From JANSWY01 sp965243755 (GTDB lineage Bacteria > Bacteroidota > Bacteroidia > Cytophagales > Cyclobacteriaceae), in assembly GCA_965243755.1 (NCBI GenBank), contig CBDEVW010000004.1, forward strand, positions 248,001 to 312,000: a DNA stretch of 64,000 nucleotides. Reading direction: 5' to 3'. Of this stretch, positions 35,366-43,690 are shown one piece after another. Every line of letters begins with the position of its first letter. Positions within the stretch are counted from its first letter, which is position 1. A program made the translations under genes and the position numbers. Under the pieces are notes generated by a model. It had not been told where the DNA came from, searched no databases, and saw only the letters and a list, made by a program, of their open reading frames with translations.

Positions 35366-38300
35366 TTAAAATTCAAAGTTTAACCCTACTGAATATGTTC
35401 TGGCTTGTCCCAGTGTACCAAAGTCTTCGCCTTGAAGTGTGTTGAGTGATTCACCACTGCTGGTATTGGTACTTACTTCCGGATCAAAACCCAGGTAGTC
35501 GGTCCATGTGAGCAGGTTTTGTCCCTGGGCAAATATCATGGCATTTGACAGTTTGAGTTTTTGCAGGAGGGCAGCAGGAAGTCGATATGTAAGCTTCACA
35601 TTTTTAAGTCTCACAAAGTCCCCATCCTCCAGGTATTGTGTGCTAAACCTCTGCCATTGTAATTGAGGGTTACCGGCATCTTCCGGCCCAACCATAGAAG
35701 GTCTTGGAATTTGAGTGATGTCACCGGGTTCACGCCAATAGTCTAAACTTCTTCTGGTTTGATTTCCATAAGGGATACCACTTCTCGTAGTACCATAATT
35801 TTCATAAGCATGACGGCTTTGATTAAAAATTTTATTGCCGCCACTGAATTGAAAGAAGACCGCTAGCGAGAGGTTTTTATAACTAAAAGTATTCGTGAAT
35901 CCTCCAAAATAGGAGGGTAGTCCCGATCCCACCGCCTGGCGATCATCCAGGTTGATCAGGCCATCGCTGTTGATGTCTTCAAATACGGCATCTCCTGTTG
36001 TTGGGTCAACTCCCAGAAATTTGATCAAATAAAGCTGGCTCAGCGATTCATCTTCCAGAAGAATGAAATTTCTACTTAAAATTTGCCCATGATTCAGCAC
36101 ATCAACTACTCTATTTTGTAGTGTGGTGAAATTAATTCCTGTTGTCCATTGGAATTCTTTCCCGGAAATATTCTGGCTGTTGATGGCCAACTCAAATCCT
36201 TCATTTTCTATTTCTCCAATGTTGGAGGTGGTGCTGAAGAAACCCAGTGTTCCGGGCACATCTACATCCATAAGCAGATTAGTAGTGTTTTTCTTAAAAT
36301 AATCTGCGACAATACTGACTTTGTTAAATAGAGACAGGTCTATTCCGACATCCAACTGAGCAGTTTGCTCCCAGCCTAATTTAGGATTACCCAGAACAGA
36401 TGGGTTGGATCCTCCAATTCCATTGTATGAAGAAGCACCCCACAAGCCCTGCCAGGTGTAGTTTCCAATTTCAGCATTTCCAACCAGGCCGTAGCTGGCA
36501 CGTAGTTTTCCATCTGAGAATATATTTCGAATGCCTTCAAAGAATGCCTCGTTGGAGAACCGCCATCCGATGGACCCAGAAGGCAACAACGCATAGCGAT
36601 TGTCTGGTCCAAATCTTGATGACCCATCCATTCGTACAGATCCCTGAATCAAATACTTTCCCTGAAAATCGTAGGTAACCCTTCCAAGGTAGGATAAAAA
36701 TCCATAGGCGGTGGCACTTGAAGTACCAGTAGTGTTTGCTGCTGCACCAATTTTAATGATTTGATTATTGGGGAAGCCATTACCTGAAATCTCGGAAAGA
36801 TCCATTTGAGATTCCTGAAAGCTAAAGCCACCTAAAATATTGAAATGGTGATCCTCACCAATGGTGGTCGCATAGGTCAAGGTGTTTTCATTGATCCATA
36901 CCAACTCCTCCAAAGTAGCGAATATGCCAGCGCCAGTAGGGGCCTCATTACTGCCTACAGGAACAAATGATTCCTCCATTAAGGAGTTGTAATCAGCTGA
37001 CCAGGTAGTCTTAAAAGTAAGGTTGTTCAGGATCTCCCATTCCACATAGGTGGAGGCAAGAATTCTGTTAGATGCAGAATTATTCACATATTGTTCAGCA
37101 ATGTATAAGGGGTTTTCCAATGCCCACCAGCCATTATATGAAAATGGGTTAGTGTAGGTGCCATCATCATTTTTTAGTGGAGCGGTTGGATCCCACGCCT
37201 GTGCATTGACTACTACACCATATTCATCATTTTCGTTGATAGTTCGTTGATGGACACCTCGGGTAAGTAAGACATTCGTCCCAACTCCAACTTTCTCATT
37301 TAGAGAGTGATCAAGCCTCAAACGGGTACTGAATCGTTCAAACGCCTGGCCCAACTGTATGCCTTTTTGGTCAAAATAGTTGCCGGAAATCACGTATCTG
37401 GTACTCTCATTTCCTCCTGAAAGGCTGAGGTCAACATTTTGGGTAATTCCAGTTCTGAATATTTCATCATACACATTATGATTGGGAAGGTTTGGATCAT
37501 TTGGATCTCCCAACACATCATTCCAATAATTTTCGCCTAACCCATCAAATGCAGCTGCTGCGTTCATGAACTGTATCCATTCACTTGAACTCATCATTTC
37601 AGGGGTATTGCTTATTTCTGATACTCCCATGCTATAGCCTACATTGACTTTGGTTTTGCCAACCTGTCCACTTTTGGTTGTGATGATAATTACTCCATTA
37701 GCACCCCGTGTACCATAAATTGCCGCGGCGCTGGCATCCTTCAATACTGAAATAGATTCAATTTCATTTGGATTGATATTAGCCAATGGGTTAATGGGTT
37801 GAATATTGCTATTCAGAGCAGACTGATTGCCAGTAAGAATCGGTATGCCATCCACAACGATCAAGGGTTGGCTACTGGCACCAATAGAGGTTACACCACG
37901 GATATTCAAATTGAATGCAGAACCAGGTGTGGCAGACGCGCTTCCAATATAAACACCTGACAATTTGCCCTGTATCGCACCATCGAAACTGTAGGTTGCT
38001 GCTACATTAGCTACATCTTCATTATCGACACTTGCTATTGAGCTGGTAATGTCACGTTTCTTTTGTGTGCCATATCCCACAACTACGATTTCATCTAATT
38101 CTGTTACATCTTCAGATAGGGTGACATTCAGTATATCCCCGGTGATGTTCAATTCATTGGAGACATATCCAACAAATGAAAAAATCAGTACAGAGGAATC
38201 ATCCGTCACTTCAAGCTTGTATTGACCATCGAAATCTGTGATCGTCCCTTTTGAAGTTCCTTTGATGACTATGCTTACCCCGGGTAGCGGCTCTCCCTTT

Positions 38301-38392
38301 TCATCGGTCACCTGGCCAGATACAATTGTCTGGGCCCATCCGGTAGTTGCTGTCAGTAATAACAGCAGGTTAAGTAATAGTTTTATTTTCAT
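35366..38392 (-). CDS. susC-like: SusC/RagA-family TonB-dependent outer-membrane transporter
   Basis: The protein has 1008 residues. The signal peptide is MKIKLLLNLLLLLTATTGWA. It is followed by a carboxypeptidase-regulatory-like domain (ITGQVTDEKGEPLPGVSI pattern, residues 25-110), the SusC-box VVVGYGTQKKRDITSSIAS, the plug (LNIRGVTSIG, IVVDGIPIL, VLKDASAAAIYGTRGANGVI) and a 22-strand barrel ending YSVGLNFEF. It begins the main operon of the locus, preceded by a 96-base leader and a copy of the bipartite motif at 38488-38537. It is followed at once by susD. It is the probable importer of oligopeptide fragments released at the surface. Confidence 0.97.
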   Translation of the reverse strand: MKIKLLLNLLLLLTATTGWAQTIVSGQVTDEKGEPLPGVSIVIKGTSKGTITDFDGQYKLEVTDDSSVLIFSFVGYVSNELNITGDILNVTLSEDVTELDEIVVVGYGTQKKRDITSSIASVDNEDVANVAATYSFDGAIQGKLSGVYIGSASATPGSAFNLNIRGVTSIGASSQPLIVVDGIPILTGNQSALNSNIQPINPLANINPNEIESISVLKDASAAAIYGTRGANGVIIITTKSGQVGKTKVNVGYSMGVSEISNTPEMMSSSEWIQFMNAAAAFDGLGENYWNDVLGDPNDPNLPNHNVYDEIFRTGITQNVDLSLSGGNESTRYVISGNYFDQKGIQLGQAFERFSTRLRLDHSLNEKVGVGTNVLLTRGVHQRTINENDEYGVVVNAQAWDPTAPLKNDDGTYTNPFSYNGWWALENPLYIAEQYVNNSASNRILASTYVEWEILNNLTFKTTWSADYNSLMEESFVPVGSNEAPTGAGIFATLEELVWINENTLTYATTIGEDHHFNILGGFSFQESQMDLSEISGNGFPNNQIIKIGAAANTTGTSSATAYGFLSYLGRVTYDFQGKYLIQGSVRMDGSSRFGPDNRYALLPSGSIGWRFSNEAFFEGIRNIFSDGKLRASYGLVGNAEIGNYTWQGLWGASSYNGIGGSNPSVLGNPKLGWEQTAQLDVGIDLSLFNKVSIVADYFKKNTTNLLMDVDVPGTLGFFSTTSNIGEIENEGFELAINSQNISGKEFQWTTGINFTTLQNRVVDVLNHGQILSRNFILLEDESLSQLYLIKFLGVDPTTGDAVFEDINSDGLINLDDRQAVGSGLPSYFGGFTNTFSYKNLSLAVFFQFSGGNKIFNQSRHAYENYGTTRSGIPYGNQTRRSLDYWREPGDITQIPRPSMVGPEDAGNPQLQWQRFSTQYLEDGDFVRLKNVKLTYRLPAALLQKLKLSNAMIFAQGQNLLTWTDYLGFDPEVSTNTSSGESLNTLQGEDFGTLGQARTYSVGLNFEF

Positions 38393-38487
38393 GCTTGGTA
38401 TAATTTAAATTTCAATTGAGCAGCCAGTGAGTAGCTACTTTTAATAGTGGTCGCTCCGGGTAAGGAGCTGACGTCATTGAAAGATAC

Positions 38488-38537
38488 CTAGCAATCGAAG
38501 ATAGGCTGCAGGTTCATTAAACCCAGTGATTTTGCAG
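38488..38537 (-). promoter_or_regulatory. Conserved bipartite element, copy C, upstream of the SusC gene
   Basis: Box 1 is at 38488-38515 and starts CTAGCAATCGAAGATAGG on the plus strand; box 2 (TTTTGCAG) is at 38530-38537. Box 1 matches 23 of 28 positions of copy A, and box 2 lies at the same distance as in copies A and B. It lies 96 bases before the SusC start. Read on the minus strand, AGGCTGCA and TGCAGCCT in this copy are complementary and can form a nested hairpin. Confidence 0.7.
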
Positions 38538-38581
38538 CCTGAAGCAGAATGATTTTAGTTTTAGCGCCTAACATCTTTACA

Positions 38582-40546
38582 TTAATTAAAATATAGTTTT
38601 TGAGTAAACATATATTGTTGATCCTGGTCTTTGATCACCAGTATTTTCAATCCGGAGATAAGAAGTTGATCGGTTATTTCCAGATTGCCATTAATCTGCT
38701 GCATGCTCACGCATCGACCGGTAAGGTCAAAGAGCTGCACTTGTAAATTTTTACTATTCGGGTTGTTGATGAAAAGTCCTTTACCCGTGTTAATAATTTC
38801 TATCTGTAAATGTTTCCCGGATTTTGTGATCGTTGAGGGGATTTCCAGCTCATAGTCAGGGTCATCTGTTGGAACTGGAGTCCCAATATCAAAGGTGCTT
38901 GTCCCTACCATAACCTGATATGTAAACCGGTCATAAGCGACGACATTTCTTACGGTACTAAAATCGTGTCGGGAGCTTTCGTTATTTATAAGTAAAGTGG
39001 GCAGATCTCCATATGTCTGAAGCATGTTCCTGCCATTCAACTGACCCAATTTCACATAGCTTCCTTCCATTAAGTAAAGTCCATATTTCAGTGATTGTTG
39101 GGCCATCATAAATGGAATGGAAGAAGTTGTGTTTTCATAATATTCCGTGGTTGACCGATCAATAGTATTGGGCATTACGGCAGTAGTTTTCAGCAAACCG
39201 AGCCCTTCTCGAAAATCCAGCCGGTTCCTGTAGGATGCTGCCGGATCCGTCAGATGGTTGGTCACGAAGACCGGGCCGGAAAAACGGCTGTCCTGTCCCA
39301 TAAACCCAATGATCATTTCATTTCTGAACAAATGACTGTGTAGTAGTTCGCCTGTAGGTCCACCTTCTAAAAAGGAAAATAACTGATCATCATTATTTCC
39401 GACAAACAATACTTTTCTCGACTGACGAATATTGTTTCTGATTGAAATACTATCCACATGATTATAAGTGTCCAGAGTAGGAAGCACGGTGACATGGGGA
39501 GCACCATAGTTGTGAAGCCTGCTTTTGATGGCATTTGCGGTTGATGTAACTCCGGACACAATAACTATTGCCTCCGACGACTCATGCTCATTGACAAATG
39601 CTTCTAAAAAATTGAGGTTATCGCCAATTTCATCATTTCCGCTTAGCAATAAGGTGTAATTACCATTTTCTTCGATTTGCGTTACCTCGGTATTTAATGC
39701 AGGCGCTGAAATAATTTCGAAATTGAGGAGATTGAATGACTGACCATCGGTTAGCGAAAAAACATTCAACGAGTCAGATGTAAAAGTGTGGGCTTCCCTG
39801 GTAAATGAGGAAGGGGTAATTACAGTAACTGCACCAGTCCCATAAACTTGTCCTACGTTATTACTATCGATACATAATGCGGTTTGATCGTCCACTCCAA
39901 TTCCACCAATAGAGGCTCCATTATTGAAATCCCAATGGGCCATGAACGCCATTAGTCGGAAAATTCTTCCTCTTTCAATGAAATGGGTGTCAAAAATGTA
40001 ATCTGGTTGAAGGTTAAGAAAATCTTTTTTGAGATTGAAAAGTGGAGAGGTAATGTCCACTAAACCATCATCCGGATAAACAGAACCATTGGATGCTGTA
40101 AACACCACCTGGGATAGTATTGCCATACCTGCAGACGTTCCACCAATGACTCCACCATCATTGAACTTTTGGGTGATAATATCCATGAGGTTGGTTCCTT
40201 TGTACGTCTCATAATAATTCGACTGGTCGCCACCTTTGAAAAAGAAAAAATCAAATTCTAATAATTCATTTTCCAGTGCTTGCGAGTTCGCATATTCACT
40301 GGAATTGATCTGAAAGTTTGTGGCCTCTGATGCGCCAAGGGATATGAAATACTCGGGAAGGTCTTCGGTTTCACTGTTGAAACTAATAATGGCTACTTTG
40401 TGATTGGCAGCTTGCTCAATGCCCCAGGAGTACGGAGTATCACTCCATGATCCCTCAGCACCACCGCCAACAAGTAACAACTTTCCCTGTCCAAACAACA
40501 GGTTTGAAAAGAATAAACCAAAAAGTAATAAATAGATTTTTTGCAT
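38582..40546 (-). CDS. Secreted cyanophycinase-like protein with tandem S51-type domains and T9SS sorting tail (second copy)
   Basis: The protein has 654 residues. The signal peptide ends near FSNLLFGQ. Residues 22-290 form an S51 peptidase: LLLVGGGAEG, FKGGDQSNYY, VIGGTSAGMAILS with Ser138, DTHFIERGR with His188, and GVDDQTAL in which the usual Glu is Asp. Residues about 295-560 look like a second, degenerate S51 domain: FVGNNDDQLFSF corresponds to FKGGDQSNYY, but the elbow is GFMGQDSRF without GTSAG. The last 85 residues resemble a type IX secretion sorting domain (LQVQLFDLTGRCVSMQQ). A copy of the bipartite regulatory element lies 49 bases before the start. Confidence 0.88.
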   Translation of the reverse strand: MQKIYLLLFGLFFSNLLFGQGKLLLVGGGAEGSWSDTPYSWGIEQAANHKVAIISFNSETEDLPEYFISLGASEATNFQINSSEYANSQALENELLEFDFFFFKGGDQSNYYETYKGTNLMDIITQKFNDGGVIGGTSAGMAILSQVVFTASNGSVYPDDGLVDITSPLFNLKKDFLNLQPDYIFDTHFIERGRIFRLMAFMAHWDFNNGASIGGIGVDDQTALCIDSNNVGQVYGTGAVTVITPSSFTREAHTFTSDSLNVFSLTDGQSFNLLNFEIISAPALNTEVTQIEENGNYTLLLSGNDEIGDNLNFLEAFVNEHESSEAIVIVSGVTSTANAIKSRLHNYGAPHVTVLPTLDTYNHVDSISIRNNIRQSRKVLFVGNNDDQLFSFLEGGPTGELLHSHLFRNEMIIGFMGQDSRFSGPVFVTNHLTDPAASYRNRLDFREGLGLLKTTAVMPNTIDRSTTEYYENTTSSIPFMMAQQSLKYGLYLMEGSYVKLGQLNGRNMLQTYGDLPTLLINNESSRHDFSTVRNVVAYDRFTYQVMVGTSTFDIGTPVPTDDPDYELEIPSTITKSGKHLQIEIINTGKGLFINNPNSKNLQVQLFDLTGRCVSMQQINGNLEITDQLLISGLKILVIKDQDQQYMFTQKLYFN

Positions 40547-40594
40547 CGTAGTAACAATATAAAGTAGATAAATATCCGGACTTTATAGTGTTTA

Positions 40595-40644
40595 CTAGCA
40601 GTTGAAAATGGGTTGAAGATTTTGCAATGAAAGGGACTTTACAT
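40595..40644 (-). promoter_or_regulatory. Conserved bipartite element, copy B, upstream of the second cyanophycinase gene
   Basis: Box 1 is at 40595-40622 and starts CTAGCAGTTGAAAATGGG on the plus strand, identical to copy A at 24 of 28 positions. Box 2 has TTTACA at 40638-40643, exactly the same distance from box 1 as in the other copies. It lies 49 bases before the start at 40546. Confidence 0.7.
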
Positions 40645-40785
40645 AGGAGATTTTGCCTATGAAAACACTAAGAGGTTTGTATGTTAGTTGTCCGTTCATT
40701 ACATGAATATGACCCTAATATTAAGAGGAATTCTGGAAAAATAAAATTTTTTGCAATGAATAATATCGGATGAAGAGGTGGAAAT

Positions 40786-40827
40786 GAAACCGTGAATCAT
40801 GGTTTTTAAGTCATAAATCACGGTTTC
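40786..40827 (-). terminator. Long-stem hairpin after the first cyanophycinase gene
   Basis: A perfect 10 bp stem, GAAACCGTGA (40786-40795) with TCACGGTTTC (40818-40827), has a 22-base loop and lies just past the stop of the gene at 40835. On the minus strand the 3' side is followed by ATTTCC, a poor U-tail, so it could be a weak terminator or an RNA-stabilising hairpin that lets some transcripts continue. Confidence 0.5.
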
Positions 40828-40834
40828 AGCTGTT

Positions 40835-41887
40835 TTAATTGGTCCTAAATCTTCCTCTGTCCACATAAAAATACTCCCATGATCCACCACTGCCGGAATT
40901 CCAGTTGGTCAGCCAGAAATACCTGGATCCGCTGGTGTTTGCCAGAATTTTGTACACCTTAACGGCTTGTCTGTTTCTATACCAGTCCAGTTTTTGGCCT
41001 GGAGAACAAACTTCAGGACCCTGATTGTTCTGTTGCAGGAAAAAGGCATACCCATAGCCATATATAGAAGCTTTTCCATTACTATCGATACAAACAGCGG
41101 TTTCTTCATCCACTCCGATCCCCTTAGCTGACCACCCCCAATCAGTATTTGCTCTGGCAAGAAAGGCCATATGTCTGCCTCTTCTGTCCGGGTTGTCGTA
41201 GTGTGTGTCTGTGATGGTGTTACCCAGGTATGGGTTGTTCAGGAAATCACTTCCTCCAAGTGTGAGGTAGTGGTTATAGGGATTTCGTAATGCTTCTCTG
41301 GACCTAATGGTGCCATTTTCCGCACTAAAATAACCTTCACCCTGAATGGCACACCCGGCACTTGTACCTCCAATTGGTACGTTTTTAGTGTTTCTTAAGT
41401 AATTAATGGCATCTTCCACTTTGGTGTTTTTCCAGTAATTCACATAATCCCACTGATCGCCTCCGGCAATGAAAAGCGCCTCTGCATCCCTGATGGTTTG
41501 TTCCACCTGGGAGTTATTGGCGAGACTTCTGCTATCAATAAGCAATGTTTCTACAGAATTGGCATTGCCCAGGTCATAGATGTACTGATTATATCCGGTC
41601 CCACCAGATGCCCGAATGACTACAAAGTCACCACCCCCGGCTTTGTTGAGCATCCATTCTATGGCTTCATCCACATCGGGACCACCACCCATTAAAACTG
41701 TCCCTCCGGAAGTGGAAGTATTGACATCCTGCGTGCTACCAACGATCCCTATGGATGCTGGTGAACTACCACCTGCGGCCGACGGAACTTCCGGCAGCTG
41801 ATCAGTAGTAGAGAGCTCCTCCTGACATGCTGAAAACAGCAGTACAGCAATTAGTGAAAACAAAGGTTTTCTGATTGAATTGTACAT
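40835..41887 (-). CDS. Cyanophycinase-family S51 peptidase, surface lipoprotein (first copy)
   Basis: The protein has 350 residues. Lipobox LLFSAC (Cys21) is followed by QEEL, an acidic tract consistent with surface export in Bacteroidota, and a Ser/Gly-rich spacer. S51 motifs are VLMGGGPDVD, FIAGGDQWDY (residues 139-148), PIGGTSAGCAIQGE with Ser176, TDTHYDNPDRRGR with His229, and GIGVDEETAV with Glu261. The C-terminal 70 residues (about 280-350), including YRNRQAVKVY, lie beyond the usual domain and may bind the substrate. It is the first gene of the locus, with the regulatory element about 140 bases upstream. Confidence 0.92.
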   Translation of the reverse strand: MYNSIRKPLFSLIAVLLFSACQEELSTTDQLPEVPSAAGGSSPASIGIVGSTQDVNTSTSGGTVLMGGGPDVDEAIEWMLNKAGGGDFVVIRASGGTGYNQYIYDLGNANSVETLLIDSRSLANNSQVEQTIRDAEALFIAGGDQWDYVNYWKNTKVEDAINYLRNTKNVPIGGTSAGCAIQGEGYFSAENGTIRSREALRNPYNHYLTLGGSDFLNNPYLGNTITDTHYDNPDRRGRHMAFLARANTDWGWSAKGIGVDEETAVCIDSNGKASIYGYGYAFFLQQNNQGPEVCSPGQKLDWYRNRQAVKVYKILANTSGSRYFWLTNWNSGSGGSWEYFYVDRGRFRTN

Positions 41888-42028
41888 AATTACAATGTTT
41901 GGTTAGAAATAGATTGCAAAAAAGATGGGCTTCAAATCCCGGTTTGGAATTCGATAATATGAGACTTCCAACAAGACAGCTTTAGTTGCCTGTTTTACTT
42001 AGTGGATATGAAGCTTTATGGAGATGTC

Positions 42029-42078
42029 CTAGCAGTTGAAAATTGGCTGCAGGTTTCTGAGATGTACTGGTTTTACAG
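42029..42078 (-). promoter_or_regulatory. Conserved bipartite element, copy A, upstream of the first cyanophycinase gene
   Basis: Box 1 at 42029-42056 starts CTAGCAGTTGAAAATTGG on the plus strand and contains GGCTGCAGG. Box 2 has TTTACA at 42072-42077. It lies 142 bases before the start at 41887. Three copies with the same internal spacing, each in front of a separate transcription unit of one pathway, suggest a shared regulator or promoter element. Confidence 0.7.
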
Positions 42079-42126
42079 GCGTAGCAAAGACATGCTTAAG
42101 AGTGCCTGAATATGTAGATATGGTAC

Positions 42127-42142
42127 ATTCCATGTGTGGAAT
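42127..42142. promoter_or_regulatory. Palindrome ATTCCA-TGTG-TGGAAT, possible operator
   Basis: A perfect 6+4+6 palindrome lies 240 bases upstream of the first cyanophycinase start and 50 bases beyond element A. No copy was found before the other two units. It may bind a dimeric regulator; no direct support exists. Confidence 0.35.
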
Positions 42143-42270
42143 ATAAGACGCCTAAAAAATTAAACCAAACAAAGTACCGAAAAATCCTGTCAATAAGAAT
42201 AATATTTTGATATAATTAATAATTCAGAATAATATACCTTACAAGAACTAAGTTGGGCTAGGAAATATAA

Positions 42271-42297
42271 AAGGTGACTATCAGAAATAGTCACCTT
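42271..42297 (-). terminator. Terminator of the HesB-family gene
   Basis: A perfect 11 bp stem, AAGGTGACTAT (42271-42281) with ATAGTCACCTT (42287-42297), has a 5-base loop. On the minus strand it is followed by TTATATTT. It lies just after the stop at 42316. Confidence 0.8.
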
Positions 42298-42315
42298 CAT
42301 ATCTATTGAATAAGT

Positions 42316-42642
42316 TTAAATTGAGAAGCTTTCTCCACAACCACAGGTCCTGGAGGCATTGGGGTTGATGAATTGAAAGCCTTTTCCGTTGAGGCCATCG
42401 GAGAAGTCGAGGGTTGTCCCTAACAGATAGAGGAGGCTTTTTTTATCTACTATGACCTTTACTCCTTTATCTTCAAATACATCATCAGCATCAGTGATCT
42501 TGTCATCAAATTCCAGGTCATACATTAATCCTGAGCAACCTCCACCTTTCACAGCCACGCGAACATTGTGTTGATCACTGTGGCCTTCTTCTGTACGCAG
42601 TTCGAATAATCTCTCTTTAGCTTTTTCTGTGACGTTAATCAT
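42316..42642 (-). CDS. HesB/IscA-family iron-sulfur cluster assembly protein
   Basis: The protein has 108 residues from ATG 42642; a TTG at 42651 would add three. A-type carriers receive iron-sulfur clusters from scaffolds and deliver them to target proteins. The three cysteines are present: KGGGCSGLMYDLEFD and, near the C-terminus, SRTCGCGESFSI. The sequence is closest to the IscA/SufA/ErpA group, but the exact member cannot be told. It lies 10 bases downstream of an unrecognised small gene and ends in a good terminator. Complex I subunits elsewhere in the window would be among the consumers of its clusters. Confidence 0.93.
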   Translation of the reverse strand: MINVTEKAKERLFELRTEEGHSDQHNVRVAVKGGGCSGLMYDLEFDDKITDADDVFEDKGVKVIVDKKSLLYLLGTTLDFSDGLNGKGFQFINPNASRTCGCGESFSI

Positions 42643-42652
42643 GGCTTTCAAA

Positions 42653-43060
42653 TTAGGCTATTGGGTTCAATACAACACTAAATACGGTAATACCATTGAC
42701 ATCTCTGCCATAGTATAATTTATCAAGCGCATCGTACATGTTTTTGGCTCGGAAATAAGAAGTCTGTAATTCCTTCATGCCTTTCACCATCCACTGAATT
42801 GTAAAAGAACCTTCTTTATCCTGATGATTCTTTACATAATCCAACAATTTATTGAGTGCATCGGTCTTATCAAATCCTAATACAGATTGAAACAGGAATG
42901 ACTGATTGTGCCTTGGGTTTATTGTAATTAAATCCAATTTCACTTTTCCATCAACGGTTGCATACTCAAATACAACTTCCTCGTCCCGCAATCCCAGAAA
43001 TTTTTTTATTTCATTTTGGATCCTTGCTGCTTCAACATGTACATCTGTTCTTAATTCCAT
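42653..43060 (-). CDS. Small conserved-looking protein of unknown function, cotranscribed with the HesB gene
   Basis: The protein has 135 residues, is soluble and has no signal peptide. It begins MELRTDVHVEAARIQNEIKK and contains a region of regular strand-helix pattern (VVFEYATVDGKVKLDLITI, FTIQWMVKGMKELQTSYF, YYGRDVNGITVFSVVLN). Cysteines are absent. The family was not recognised. The gene precedes the HesB/IscA gene by 10 bases in the same direction, so a role linked to Fe-S assembly is possible but unsupported. Confidence 0.6.
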   Translation of the reverse strand: MELRTDVHVEAARIQNEIKKFLGLRDEEVVFEYATVDGKVKLDLITINPRHNQSFLFQSVLGFDKTDALNKLLDYVKNHQDKEGSFTIQWMVKGMKELQTSYFRAKNMYDALDKLYYGRDVNGITVFSVVLNPIA

Positions 43061-43217
43061 AGTAAAGGGTTTTTAAACGGTCTTAATTCAACAATCAAGT
43101 TTGGGATTGCGAAGAATAACCACCCAACGAGTTATTCATCATTGGAACCTTTCGGCTTCACGAAAAGTTTCCGCATTTTTGCGAAATTAAAGAATTGTGA
43201 AGAAATAATTCTAAAAT

Positions 43218-43619
43218 ATGTTAAAAGTTGAGCATATAGGTATTGCGGTGAAAGACCTGGAAAATAGCAATGCGCTGTTTGAAAAGTTGTTTGGGAAGTC
43301 CCAATATAAAATAGAATCTGTAGCCAGTGAGGGAGTAAATACCTCCTTTTTTCAAATGGGCGAAACAAAGATTGAACTACTGGAGGCGGAGACTGAAGAT
43401 AGCGCAATCGCCAAGTTTATTGAAAAGCGGGGAGAGGGAATTCATCATATCGCCTTCGAAGTAGAGGACATATATGCCGAGATGGACCGATTGAAAAAAG
43501 AAGGGTTTACCCTGTTGAATACAGAACCAAAACATGGTGCTGACAATAAACTCATTTGCTTTGTACACCCCAGGTCGGCCAATGGAGTCCTGATAGAATT
43601 GTGCCAGGATAGGGGGTAG
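43218..43619 (+). CDS. mce: Methylmalonyl-CoA epimerase
   Basis: The protein has 133 residues and belongs to the VOC/glyoxalase superfamily. It interconverts the 2R and 2S forms of methylmalonyl-CoA in propionate metabolism. The family pattern is complete: KVEHIGIAVKDLENSNALFE with metal-ligand His6, FFQMGETKIELLEAE, the conserved GIHHIAFEVEDI with the second histidine pair, and the C-terminal ANGVLIELCQ glutamate. It is divergent from the HesB operon. No methylmalonyl-CoA mutase gene is present here, which is usual for Bacteroidota. Confidence 0.95.
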   Translation: MLKVEHIGIAVKDLENSNALFEKLFGKSQYKIESVASEGVNTSFFQMGETKIELLEAETEDSAIAKFIEKRGEGIHHIAFEVEDIYAEMDRLKKEGFTLLNTEPKHGADNKLICFVHPRSANGVLIELCQDRG

Positions 43620-43690
43620 AGTTTTGAGTTTTGAGTTTAGAGTTTTTGAGTTTTGAGTTTTGTGATTAGGGTTTAGGATTTAGGGTTTGA
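43619..43690 (+). repeat. Short tandem repeats GAGTTTT and TTTAGGG-like
   Basis: Imperfect repeats of GAGTTTT and GTTTTGA fill 43619-43661, followed by three copies of a TTAGGGTTTAGG-like unit up to 43690. Upstream of thiL, two copies of a (G)GGAACCAAAAACTA-type sequence occur at 43738-43751 and 43766-43779. These are low-complexity sequences with no coding content. Confidence 0.75.

Larger units (their letters stand above)
41888..42315. other. Intergenic region (428 bases) upstream of the cyanophycinase locus
   Basis: No gene was seen. The region holds copy A of the bipartite element (42029-42078), the 16-base palindrome at 42127-42142 and the terminator of the HesB gene (42271-42297). The leader between element A and the start at 41887 is about 140 bases long. 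Confidence 0.6.

Noticed and set aside
43619..43690. Tandem repeats as a CRISPR array
   Set aside because: The units are 7 bases, contiguous and without spacers.
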